The notes under the pieces: model-generated
Database searches by the model: none
Told to the model about the DNA's origin: nothing
Seen by the model: the letters and a program-made list of their open reading frames with translations, nothing else
Shown: in pieces, positions 18,114 to 25,963 of the stretch
Numbering within the stretch: position 1 is the first letter of the stretch
Layout: every line of letters begins with the position of its first letter
Origin: a candidate division CSSED10-310 bacterium
Lineage (GTDB): Bacteria > CSSED10-310 > JAFGJC01
Length of the DNA: 64,000 nt
Assembly: GCA_016927905.1 (NCBI GenBank)
Contig: JAFGLW010000024.1
Location: 81,950 to 145,949, forward strand
Direction: 5' to 3'
Program-made: the position numbers and the translations under genes

Positions 18114-18728
18114 ATGAAGATCAAACAGGCCGGTTTTGTTCTGAGTGCAGCGGCACCCGAATCATGCCCGGTGGACCGGCGGCCCGAAATTGCTATTGCA
18201 GGGCGATCGAATGTGGGAAAATCCAGCCTGGTGAATTTTCTGCTCAACCGCAAAACTCTGGCAAAAACCAGTTCCGTTCCCGGTAAAACCCGGCTGATTA
18301 ATTTCTATCTGGTGAACGGCGATTTCTATCTCGTCGATCTGCCGGGATATGGTTATACCCGGGCACCGTCACAAATCAGTGCGAGCTGGCGGAGAACGGT
18401 CAGCAGATACTTCGAAACGCGGACCAATCTGCTGGGACTGATGCATCTGATCGATATCCGGCATGATCCGTCGGCAATGGATGTCCGGGTTTCAGACTGG
18501 CTGGCTGAATCGGGAATGCCGTTTTTGACTATTCTGGTCAAGTCGGACAAACTCAGCCGTTCGCGGCAGATTCAACAGAAAAAACGGATTCAGAAGGTTC
18601 TGTGTCTGCCTTCGGACCATTCCTTTGTGCTGACATCCACGGTCGAGAAAACCGGGCGCCGGGATGTGCTCGGGTGGATCGGTGAGCTGTTGGACACGGA
18701 ACAGCAGTTCAGTCACGGCGCCGGTTGA
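18114..18728 (+). CDS. engB: Ribosome biogenesis GTPase EngB (YsxC/YihA)
   Basis: The GTPase acts in late large-subunit assembly. G1 is AIAGRSNVGKSSLVN, the switch I Thr lies in VPGKTRLINFY, G3 is LVDLPGYGYTRA, and G4 is VKSDKLSRS, a slight variant of the usual (T/N)KxD. Length is normal at 204 residues. It lies 44 bases after clpP. The last 20 bases overlap the end of larB on the other strand. Confidence 0.95.
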   Translation: MKIKQAGFVLSAAAPESCPVDRRPEIAIAGRSNVGKSSLVNFLLNRKTLAKTSSVPGKTRLINFYLVNGDFYLVDLPGYGYTRAPSQISASWRRTVSRYFETRTNLLGLMHLIDIRHDPSAMDVRVSDWLAESGMPFLTILVKSDKLSRSRQIQQKKRIQKVLCLPSDHSFVLTSTVEKTGRRDVLGWIGELLDTEQQFSHGAG

Positions 18729-19461
18729 TCAGGGCTGCTGCATATCCGGCTCCGAATCCATTGTCGATGTTCACTGCAACCACACCGCTGGAACAGGTGT
18801 TCAGCATGGTTAGCAGTGCAGAGACGCCGGCGAAATTCGCGCCGTACCCCACCGACGTGGGTACGCCGATCACCGGCCGATCCACCAGCGCGCCAACCAC
18901 TCCGGGCAGAGCCCCTTCCATACCGGCGGCAACGATGATGACCTCCGCGTGCAGGAGATCCTTCCGGTAATGTAACAGCCGGTGCAGGCCGGCGATTCCC
19001 ACATCAAAAATACGTTTCACGGACTGTCCCATAACTTCGGCGGTGACGGCGGCTTCCTCGGCAACCGGGATGTCGGAAGTGCCCGCGCAGATCACCAGGA
19101 TATATCCATTTCCCCTGATCGCGGGATCCGGATTCCAGAAGGCGCAACGAGCTGCCGAATGATACTGCAACGGTTCGATTTTCCCATGAAGTATTGTGTA
19201 TGTAGACTCCGATATCCGGGTAATCAGCAGCGGCTGCCCGGCACGGAACAGATTGAGGGCGATATCCAGGATTTGCCGGTCCGTTTTGCCGTGACCGAAA
19301 ATAACTTCAGGAAATCCTTTTCGAAGCTGCCGGTGGGTGTCGACCTTTGCGAATTCGAGATCCAGAAACGGCTTCAGCTTGATTTGATCCACACACTCCG
19401 TTTCACTGATCCGTCCGGCTTTGAATTCCGCCAGCAAGCGCTTCAGATCGTCGCCGGTCAT
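18709..19461 (-). CDS. larB: LarB, nickel-pincer cofactor synthesis carboxylase/hydrolase
   Basis: The protein matches LarB, related to the PurE-type AIR carboxylase fold. It carboxylates and hydrolyses nicotinic acid adenine dinucleotide in the first step toward the nickel-pincer nucleotide of lactate racemase-type enzymes. Diagnostic stretches are AGTSDIPVAEEAA, the PurE-like GMEGALPGVVGALV, PTSVGYGANFAG and IDNGFGAG near the C-terminus. Length (250) is normal. It overlaps folD by 4 bases (ATGA), so the two are co-translated. LarC, LarE and a LarA racemase are not in the window. Confidence 0.92.
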   Translation of the reverse strand: MTGDDLKRLLAEFKAGRISETECVDQIKLKPFLDLEFAKVDTHRQLRKGFPEVIFGHGKTDRQILDIALNLFRAGQPLLITRISESTYTILHGKIEPLQYHSAARCAFWNPDPAIRGNGYILVICAGTSDIPVAEEAAVTAEVMGQSVKRIFDVGIAGLHRLLHYRKDLLHAEVIIVAAGMEGALPGVVGALVDRPVIGVPTSVGYGANFAGVSALLTMLNTCSSGVVAVNIDNGFGAGYAAALINRRRD

Positions 19462-20402
19462 ACCGGAGAATCTCCAGGGTCGATACCCAACCTAATCCCG
19501 GCCAGTGTGATCGTGTTGTGCATGAGCATGGCGACGGTCATCCGGCCCACGCCGCCGGGTACGGGCGTGAAATACGATGCCCTCTCTATCGCTGCACGGG
19601 GATGAACATCTCCGATCAGTGCATGTCCGTTTTCCCTCAGCTTGTCTGCGATGGGGGAATCCAGAGCCAGCCATTTCGGACCGGCGCTGTCCAGGTCGAT
19701 CCGGTTGATCCCCACATCGATCACCACTGCACCCGGCTTGATATGATCCGCTCCGAAAAAGCCCGGCCTGCCGACTGCGGTCACAAGCAGATCCGCCCTG
19801 CGGCAGATTTCATCCAGGCGGGTGGTTCTGGAGTGGGCCAGGGTGACGGTAGCGTGTCGCGCCAGCAGGAGAGCGGCTGTCGGTTTCCCGACAATGGCAC
19901 TTCTTCCGGCGATAACTGCCTCTCTCCCTTCTATTTGAATATTGTAGGCCTCCAGGATCTTGATGATTCCTGCGGGTGTACAGGGGGCGATCGGTGCGGT
20001 TCCCAGCCACAGTTTCCCCGTGTTGAGAGGATGGAATCCGTCGACGTCCTTGCCGGGATCGATTTGCTCCAGAAAATAATCCGCATCCATTCCTTCCGGA
20101 AGCGGAAGCTGGATGATCATCCCGTCGCAGTCATCATCCATGTTAAAACGGTGAATCTGTTCCATAATCCGGGACTCGTCTGCATCTCGCGGCAGGTGGA
20201 CCTCAAAAAAAGCGATGCCCACACGCCGGCATGCCTTTTTCTTGTTCCGGACATATACCGCCGATGCGGGATCGTCTCCAGCCATGATAACCGCCAAACC
20301 CGGCTGCCGGCCGGTGTGCTCCCAAAACCTCTCACTCAAGATCTTCACTCGCTCCAGAACGGATTGGGCGACCGTCTTGCCGTCCATCACCTGTGCATTC
20401 AT
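19458..20402 (-). CDS. folD: Methylenetetrahydrofolate dehydrogenase/cyclohydrolase
   Basis: This bifunctional enzyme interconverts 5,10-methylene-, methenyl- and 10-formyl-tetrahydrofolate. Landmarks are SAVYVRNKKKACRRVGI, with the catalytic Tyr and Lys, the family phrase IIQLPLPEGMD, DVDGFHPLNTGKL, and the dinucleotide-binding GRSAIVGKPTAALLL. PVPGGVGRMTVAMLMHNT is close to the family C-terminal signature. The ATG at 20402 gives 314 residues; MDGK at 20387 is an alternative. The divergent 168-base gap upstream holds the promoter of the glycan island. Confidence 0.96.
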   Translation of the reverse strand: MNAQVMDGKTVAQSVLERVKILSERFWEHTGRQPGLAVIMAGDDPASAVYVRNKKKACRRVGIAFFEVHLPRDADESRIMEQIHRFNMDDDCDGMIIQLPLPEGMDADYFLEQIDPGKDVDGFHPLNTGKLWLGTAPIAPCTPAGIIKILEAYNIQIEGREAVIAGRSAIVGKPTAALLLARHATVTLAHSRTTRLDEICRRADLLVTAVGRPGFFGADHIKPGAVVIDVGINRIDLDSAGPKWLALDSPIADKLRENGHALIGDVHPRAAIERASYFTPVPGGVGRMTVAMLMHNTITLAGIRLGIDPGDSPV

Positions 20403-20460
20403 CTTCCATTCCCTCTCAAAACGTTGGAAAAAACGAAGATTATCAGGGGGTTAGAGTCGG

Positions 20461-20473
20461 GTCAAGACTTGAC
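20461..20473. promoter_or_regulatory. Perfect 6-1-6 palindrome over a -35 box, candidate operator
   Basis: GTCAAG-A-CTTGAC is a perfect inverted repeat whose right arm contains the TTGAC of the -35 box below. A regulator bound here would block that promoter. No cognate regulator is identified. Confidence 0.45.
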
Positions 20474-20497
20474 ACCAAACCGGTCAGGTGATATGAA
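20469..20497 (+). promoter_or_regulatory. Sigma-70 promoter of the glycan island
   Basis: A perfect -35 TTGACA is followed after exactly 17 bases by TATGAA. Transcription would begin near 20504, leaving a leader of about 67 bases before the ATG at 20571. Confidence 0.6.
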
Positions 20498-20570
20498 ACA
20501 ACGTCGTTCGCGACAGACTTTGGGAAAACATGCTTTGCGGTCAAAATGCTGGAAAACGAGGAGCTGCCTT

Positions 20571-23531
20571 ATGAACAATAGCTACGCGGAATCAAAAGAC
20601 ATCGCTCGAATCTCCATCCGACTGGACTGGAAAATGGCGCTGTGGGCGTTCTTGTTCCTGTTCATCCTGTTGACCCGGTTTCACCATCTTGGGGATAAAC
20701 CCTTCCATCACGACGAAAGTCTTTATGCCAAGTACATCTGGAATTTTCACGTGGGAATGGGTTACGAATACGATCCCATGCAGCATGGACCTTTCATGTT
20801 CCACATGCAGCAGATTCCCCTGTTTCTTTTTGGCGTCAACAACTACACAATTCGCATCCTCCCGGCGGTCACCGGGATCGCCCTGACGCTCGCTTTTTTT
20901 CTCATGCGTCGAAGACTCGGGGAGGGCGTTGCCCTGATGGCGGGATGGTTGTACGCAATCAATCCCGTGTTCATGTACTTCCAGCGGTTTTTAAGGCACG
21001 ATCCGTTTTTCTCGCTCTTCACCATCTTGATCTTCTTTTTCCTGCTGCTTTGGTTTCAGGACAGGAAACCCTGGCAGGCATACTCCCTGGCCGCTTCCCT
21101 GTGCATCCTGTACTGCATAAAGGAAAACGCGTTTGTCCAATTCCTGATTATTTTTTCCTTCGTCGTGATGAAGGTGTTGACGGATTTCTTCGATAAAAGA
21201 AAGGGAATGCGCGACCGGTTCAAATCGATTCCTGAAAACGCTAATCGCTATCCATACGTGACCAAGTTGTGGATTTTCGTGGCTTTATGCGGCGTTTCAT
21301 TCGTTCTGTACGCTATCGGAAACCAATGGTTGAAAGCCAGCTTCGCGAACTGGGAGAAAACCGTCCAGTACTACTGGTATGCCTGTTTCCTGTTGTATTT
21401 TGTGTTCACCGCATTCATGGTGATGCGGGGTGAACGGGTTCGCAAGAACCAGGTAACCAAACCGATGCTGGGATTTCAGCCGGGATTTTTCACGGACAGC
21501 CATGTTTTCGCTCTGAGTCTTCTGATATTCGTGAGTATTTTCATTTTGCTGTATACGACGTTTTTCACCAACCTGAAGGGATTCTGGGGCGGTATTTACA
21601 AATGGTACACCTACTGGCTCCATCAGCATTCCATCGCCCGGATCCGTGGACCCTTCCACTATTATCACCACCAGATGTTGATCTATGCCTTCATCCCGTT
21701 CTCCATCGTCCTGATCGGACTGATCAGCCGGACCATGCAGAAAACCAGATACATCATTTCCAGCGCCTATATCATCCTGTTTATCCTGGCGCTGATCGTA
21801 GCCAAAAAATCGTCTTCCCCCTGGCCGTTCACAAACCAGGATCTTTTCACAAACGAGCATCTCGTTTTCGCGGCATTTATTTTCGTGGCGGGCGCATATT
21901 GCGTGATGACATACCTGAAGGAACGGGCTTATACCAAGGCGTTTCTGAGCTGGTGGACCCTGCTGGCATATCTGATTTATTCATATCTCCAGGAGAAAGT
22001 TCCATGGTTGACCATGCACATCATCACCCCCATGATTCTGCTCGCGGCCATTTTCTTAGTTGAAATCTTCACCGACAAGAGCCTTAAATGGCAGCGGCAG
22101 GCCATGATTGGTCTGTTTGCCTTAATGGTGATGTATTCCATGCACACCGCGTTCATGCTCTGCTGGTACCATGAAGCGGATCCAACCGAACAGATGGTCT
22201 ACGTGCAAACCACCTACGACGTGCCCAGAATACTGGATGAAATCGATGAAATGGCTTTCTGGACCAACGAGGGAACCGATCTTCCGCTGGCGATCGACGG
22301 GCATGCAACTTGGCCGTTCTACTGGTATTTGAGAGACTGGAAGAACATAATCTATAACAAACAGGTTGATCCCAACCGGCATGTCATGGTGATCTGCAAC
22401 TGGGAAGACCGGCATGCACTCGCCGAGAAACTCGGGGACAATTTCATTCCCAGACGATACGGACTGAGAGCCTGGTATCTGCCCAAACGCTCCGACCTGA
22501 CCTCGGGCGATGCCCTTCGGAACGCATGGCGCTGGGTTCTGCTGCGGGAACGATTCAAACCCAGCCTGTACGGGACACAGGACATCTGCATGTTAGTCCG
22601 AAAGGATCTGGCCAAATTTTCCAAAGGCATCGATATCGGGGAAGCTCCGGTAAAAGTCAAAAAGCAGGCGCCGCCCCCCAAAGCTGCCGCGATGGTGGAC
22701 AACATCCTGGAAATCGGGCGGTTTGGTTCCGGGAAAGGCCAGTTCAACGAACCCAAGGGAATCACTGTTGACAAGGAAGGTAACATCTACGTGGCCGACA
22801 GTAAAAATGCCCGGATCCAGAAGTTTTCTCCCGGCGGGGAGGTTCTGACCACATGGGGCGTGTATGGCGAGGGGGAAGGGCAGTTCAACAGCCCAACCGG
22901 TGTCACCGCAGATTCCAGGGGATTCATCTATGTCGCGGATACCTGGAATCACCGGATACAGAAATTCGATTCGGATGGGAAATTCATCTTCGCATTCGGC
23001 GACTCCTCCATTTTCTGGGCTCCCAAAGACCTGAAAGTCGATGATGAGGGGTTCATCTATGTGGTGAATACCGGATTCCACCGCATTCAGAAATTTACCC
23101 GGAACGGCCAGCAGATCTGGTCGGTCGGAACCAAAGGAATCGATTCCACCCAGTTCACCGAACCGGTCGGGATCGACGTCGATTCTGTGGGCCGCCTTTA
23201 CATCGCCGACACGGGTAATCAGCGGGTGTCCGTTTACGACAAGGACGGTCACCTGTTGAAATCATTCCCGGTCTATGGGTGGGAATACTTCTACACCGAA
23301 CCGTTTGTCACCGTCGATACTCAAAACGACCTGATCTATCTGACCGACTCCCGGAACAACAAAATACAGGTGTTCGATATGAACGGCGAATTCAAGAATT
23401 TCTGGGGCAAGGAGGGTCTCGCGGGCGGTCAGTTCAAATTGCCCATCGGGATCACTTGTCACAATGGAAAATTATATGTGTCGGAAGTGGGAAACCATCG
23501 GGTGCAGGTGTTCGAGAGCGGAATTCAATAA
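20571..23531 (+). CDS. Agl23-like membrane glycosyltransferase fused to C-terminal NHL propeller
   Basis: The start is ATG 20571 after GAGGAG; the track ORF extends 351 residues upstream only as an antisense shadow of folD/larB. The 986-residue protein has 11-13 membrane segments in residues 15-560 and matches the TIGR03663/Agl23-like GT-C family. The acidic catalytic-type motif is FHHDESLYAKY, followed by YEYDPMQHGPF. After a soluble stretch and a Pro/Lys linker near 690, residues about 705-985 form a six-bladed NHL propeller with blades such as GKGQFNEPKGITVD and IYVADTWNHRIQKF. Blade 3 (FWAPKDLKVD) and blade 5 (YGWEYFYTEPFVTVD) deviate in the way shared with three other proteins here. It probably transfers a sugar from a lipid carrier on the outer membrane face. 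The substrate is unknown. Confidence 0.88.
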   Translation: MNNSYAESKDIARISIRLDWKMALWAFLFLFILLTRFHHLGDKPFHHDESLYAKYIWNFHVGMGYEYDPMQHGPFMFHMQQIPLFLFGVNNYTIRILPAVTGIALTLAFFLMRRRLGEGVALMAGWLYAINPVFMYFQRFLRHDPFFSLFTILIFFFLLLWFQDRKPWQAYSLAASLCILYCIKENAFVQFLIIFSFVVMKVLTDFFDKRKGMRDRFKSIPENANRYPYVTKLWIFVALCGVSFVLYAIGNQWLKASFANWEKTVQYYWYACFLLYFVFTAFMVMRGERVRKNQVTKPMLGFQPGFFTDSHVFALSLLIFVSIFILLYTTFFTNLKGFWGGIYKWYTYWLHQHSIARIRGPFHYYHHQMLIYAFIPFSIVLIGLISRTMQKTRYIISSAYIILFILALIVAKKSSSPWPFTNQDLFTNEHLVFAAFIFVAGAYCVMTYLKERAYTKAFLSWWTLLAYLIYSYLQEKVPWLTMHIITPMILLAAIFLVEIFTDKSLKWQRQAMIGLFALMVMYSMHTAFMLCWYHEADPTEQMVYVQTTYDVPRILDEIDEMAFWTNEGTDLPLAIDGHATWPFYWYLRDWKNIIYNKQVDPNRHVMVICNWEDRHALAEKLGDNFIPRRYGLRAWYLPKRSDLTSGDALRNAWRWVLLRERFKPSLYGTQDICMLVRKDLAKFSKGIDIGEAPVKVKKQAPPPKAAAMVDNILEIGRFGSGKGQFNEPKGITVDKEGNIYVADSKNARIQKFSPGGEVLTTWGVYGEGEGQFNSPTGVTADSRGFIYVADTWNHRIQKFDSDGKFIFAFGDSSIFWAPKDLKVDDEGFIYVVNTGFHRIQKFTRNGQQIWSVGTKGIDSTQFTEPVGIDVDSVGRLYIADTGNQRVSVYDKDGHLLKSFPVYGWEYFYTEPFVTVDTQNDLIYLTDSRNNKIQVFDMNGEFKNFWGKEGLAGGQFKLPIGITCHNGKLYVSEVGNHRVQVFESGIQ

Positions 23532-23545
23532 TCGGTGTTTTTAGG

Positions 23546-23587
23546 GGATCGACAATCCGGTTGTCTGACACCGGGTTCCGGTGATCC
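23546..23587 (+). other. Possible three-way-junction RNA in the intergenic leader
   Basis: Outer stem GGAT/ATCC encloses two perfect hairpins: GACAA-TCCGG-TTGTC and CACCGG-GTT-CCGGTG. The structure ends just before the Shine-Dalgarno (aaggaagg) of the next gene. There is no U-tract, so it is not a standard terminator. It may modulate translation or mRNA processing. Confidence 0.4.
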
Positions 23588-23608
23588 TGAAGGAAGGAAA
23601 CAGGTTAC

Positions 23609-25960
23609 ATGATTGAAATCATGCTTTGGTGGATGGTCATCACCGTCACCGGCCTGATCGCGCTCCCACTGGCTCGAAGATTCTTCAGGAGTTATCCGGA
23701 CCAAGGCTACATCCTGTCAAAAGCTTTCGGATTATGTCTTCTGAGCTTCGTCAACTGGATCCTGTCCAGCCTGCATATCCTGAAGTTCAGCCCGCTGTCC
23801 GTCCTGGTATCCATGAGTCTGATTCTCCTTGGTTCCTGGTTTCTCAAGAAAGAATCTCTTGCCGATATCGGCCAATTCTTTACCGGGCAGAAACGGGTCG
23901 TTTGGGTCTCGGAAATCGTATTTCTGGCGGCATTTGCCCTGTTTGCCTTTATCCGCATGTGCAATCCGGATATCGCGTCGACGGAAAAAATGCCGGATTT
24001 CGCCTTTTTGACCGGCATCATCAACAGCGGCTATTTCCCGCCCAAGGATCCCTGGTTTCTGGGGGAAACAATCAACTACTTCTATTACGGGCATTATCAG
24101 ATCGCCCTGTTGACTAAATTGACCGGTATCGCTCCCCAGATCGGTTTCAACCTGGGAATCGCCTTCCTTTTCGCCATTACCCTGACTACCGCATTCGGCG
24201 TCACATACGGCTTGACCCGAAACTTGAAATACGGATTTCTGGGAGGTCTTTTTGTGGCATTCATCGGCAACCTGGACGGGATCAATCAGCTGCTGTCGAA
24301 AGTAGTGCTGGGACCCGAAAAATTTTACCCGTTCACCTGGTTCAACTGGTGGATGAGTTCCCGGGTGATTGTCCGGGAAGGAGTGGATATCACCATCAAC
24401 GAATTCCCTTTCTGGAGTTATATCCTGGGCGATCTTCACGCCCATGTAAACGTAGTGCCGTTTTCTCTTTTGGTACTGGGCATCATCCTGGAATTGATGC
24501 GGGGCGGCGGCGACGGTCTGGGAGTCATCGGGCGGGGAAAGGAGTTTTATTTCCGGATCATCATCGCGGCCGTTGCTCTGGGTGCGATTCCGGCGGCCAA
24601 CACCTGGGATATGCCAACATATTTCGGATTGATGGCCGCGGCTTTGATCTTTGAGCGTCAATTCACCCGAAAATTTCCGGTAACATCGTATTTGGGATTC
24701 CTGCTCACTCCGTTCCGGGAACTTATCGACCGATGGAACAACCCGCCGGAACTAACCAAAGATCGAAACGGTTCCTTGTTCTGGAGCCGTTGGGGACTGA
24801 CATTGACCGCCGTTTTTCTGCTTATCGGAATAGCGCTTCTTCTGTATTGTCCCTATTATCAAAATTTCCAGCCCAAGGGCACCCAGGGTATCAGACTGGT
24901 CGATCCCATCCAGCGGACCCTGTGGGACGATTTCCTCACCATCTACGGATTTTTCTTTTTCTGCGTACTGTCGCTGATCCTGTACCTGTTGAAAGAACGC
25001 ATAATGAAGGTTTCACCCCGCCTGATGCCGCTTTTGGTTGGATCCCTCATCACCGGGTACATCATAACCTTCCTTGTTTTTCAGACGTTCATGGTGGCTT
25101 TCTGCATAATCGTTCTGGGATTGCTTTTGGCACTCCCGTTTTCCCAGGACGATCCCGAAAAACTGGAAAAATTCTTCGCTCTCTCACTGTTTGCTACTGC
25201 TCTGCTGATTCTTCTGGGATGCGAATTCTTTTATATCAAGGATGCTTACGGGAAAACACTGGAACGGCAAAATACCATTTTCAAATTCTATTATCAGGCA
25301 TGGGTGTTCTGCGGAATTTCATCGGCCTATGCGGTTTACCGATTCAGCGAGATTGTTAAAGAACGCTGGAAATTGACCTGGGACATGGTGTACAGGGTCC
25401 TTTTCGTTGCCACGCTGGCGTTTCCGGTTTTCGGGACAACAGTCAAATGTAATCATTTCGCAGCTTTGAAGGATAATACACCCTACGCCAAGGCGACGCT
25501 TGACGGCATATGGTATATGTCCTGGCGTTATAAGGGAGATTACCAGACCATTCAATATCTTCGAAAACACGCTAAACCCGAGGAAACCGTCCTGGAAGCT
25601 ACCGGACCGGCGTTTTCGCATTATGGGCGGATATCCGCATCCACAGGCATGTACACGCTGATCGGATGGGCGAATCATGAGAATATCTGGCGGGACGGGT
25701 CCTGGCAAATGGTCAATAAGAGGGTCAACGATGTCCGAACAATCTATTCAACTTCCGATATCAACCTGGCCGGACAGCTCCTGAATGAATACGGCATCGA
25801 TTACGTTTACGTGGGGATGCTGGAACGAGAGCAGTATCCCAATGCCGATTTCGACAAGTTCGCCTCCTTCATGACGAAGCTTCTCGATGTGGAAGATTCC
25901 GATGGGAAAATGACATATCTGTACCGTGCAAACCCGCAATCATCCACGCGGGAGGATTAA
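23609..25960 (+). CDS. DUF2298 ('YYY') multi-pass membrane protein
   Basis: This 783-residue protein has about 16 hydrophobic segments and matches the DUF2298/TIGR03662 family, known as YYY proteins from the motif NYFYYGHY seen here near residue 157. Upstream of it, NPDIASTEKMPDFAFL and YFPPKDPWFLG are also family signatures. ILGDLHAHVNVVPFSLL lies about 120 residues later, and the conserved ERQNTIFKFYYQAW is near residue 550. Family members are predicted GT-C-like enzymes with unknown substrates. The gene lies between the Agl23-like protein and a protein that fuses a PMT domain to a second YYY domain, and starts 78 bases after the former. Only 3 bases separate its stop from the next start. 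Confidence 0.9.
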   Translation: MIEIMLWWMVITVTGLIALPLARRFFRSYPDQGYILSKAFGLCLLSFVNWILSSLHILKFSPLSVLVSMSLILLGSWFLKKESLADIGQFFTGQKRVVWVSEIVFLAAFALFAFIRMCNPDIASTEKMPDFAFLTGIINSGYFPPKDPWFLGETINYFYYGHYQIALLTKLTGIAPQIGFNLGIAFLFAITLTTAFGVTYGLTRNLKYGFLGGLFVAFIGNLDGINQLLSKVVLGPEKFYPFTWFNWWMSSRVIVREGVDITINEFPFWSYILGDLHAHVNVVPFSLLVLGIILELMRGGGDGLGVIGRGKEFYFRIIIAAVALGAIPAANTWDMPTYFGLMAAALIFERQFTRKFPVTSYLGFLLTPFRELIDRWNNPPELTKDRNGSLFWSRWGLTLTAVFLLIGIALLLYCPYYQNFQPKGTQGIRLVDPIQRTLWDDFLTIYGFFFFCVLSLILYLLKERIMKVSPRLMPLLVGSLITGYIITFLVFQTFMVAFCIIVLGLLLALPFSQDDPEKLEKFFALSLFATALLILLGCEFFYIKDAYGKTLERQNTIFKFYYQAWVFCGISSAYAVYRFSEIVKERWKLTWDMVYRVLFVATLAFPVFGTTVKCNHFAALKDNTPYAKATLDGIWYMSWRYKGDYQTIQYLRKHAKPEETVLEATGPAFSHYGRISASTGMYTLIGWANHENIWRDGSWQMVNKRVNDVRTIYSTSDINLAGQLLNEYGIDYVYVGMLEREQYPNADFDKFASFMTKLLDVEDSDGKMTYLYRANPQSSTRED

Positions 25961-25963
25961 TCC

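Noticed and set aside
19518-20570. 351-residue N-terminal extension of the Agl23-like ORF
   Set aside because: It is antisense to folD and larB and has no family signal; ATG 20571 has a good Shine-Dalgarno and promoter.
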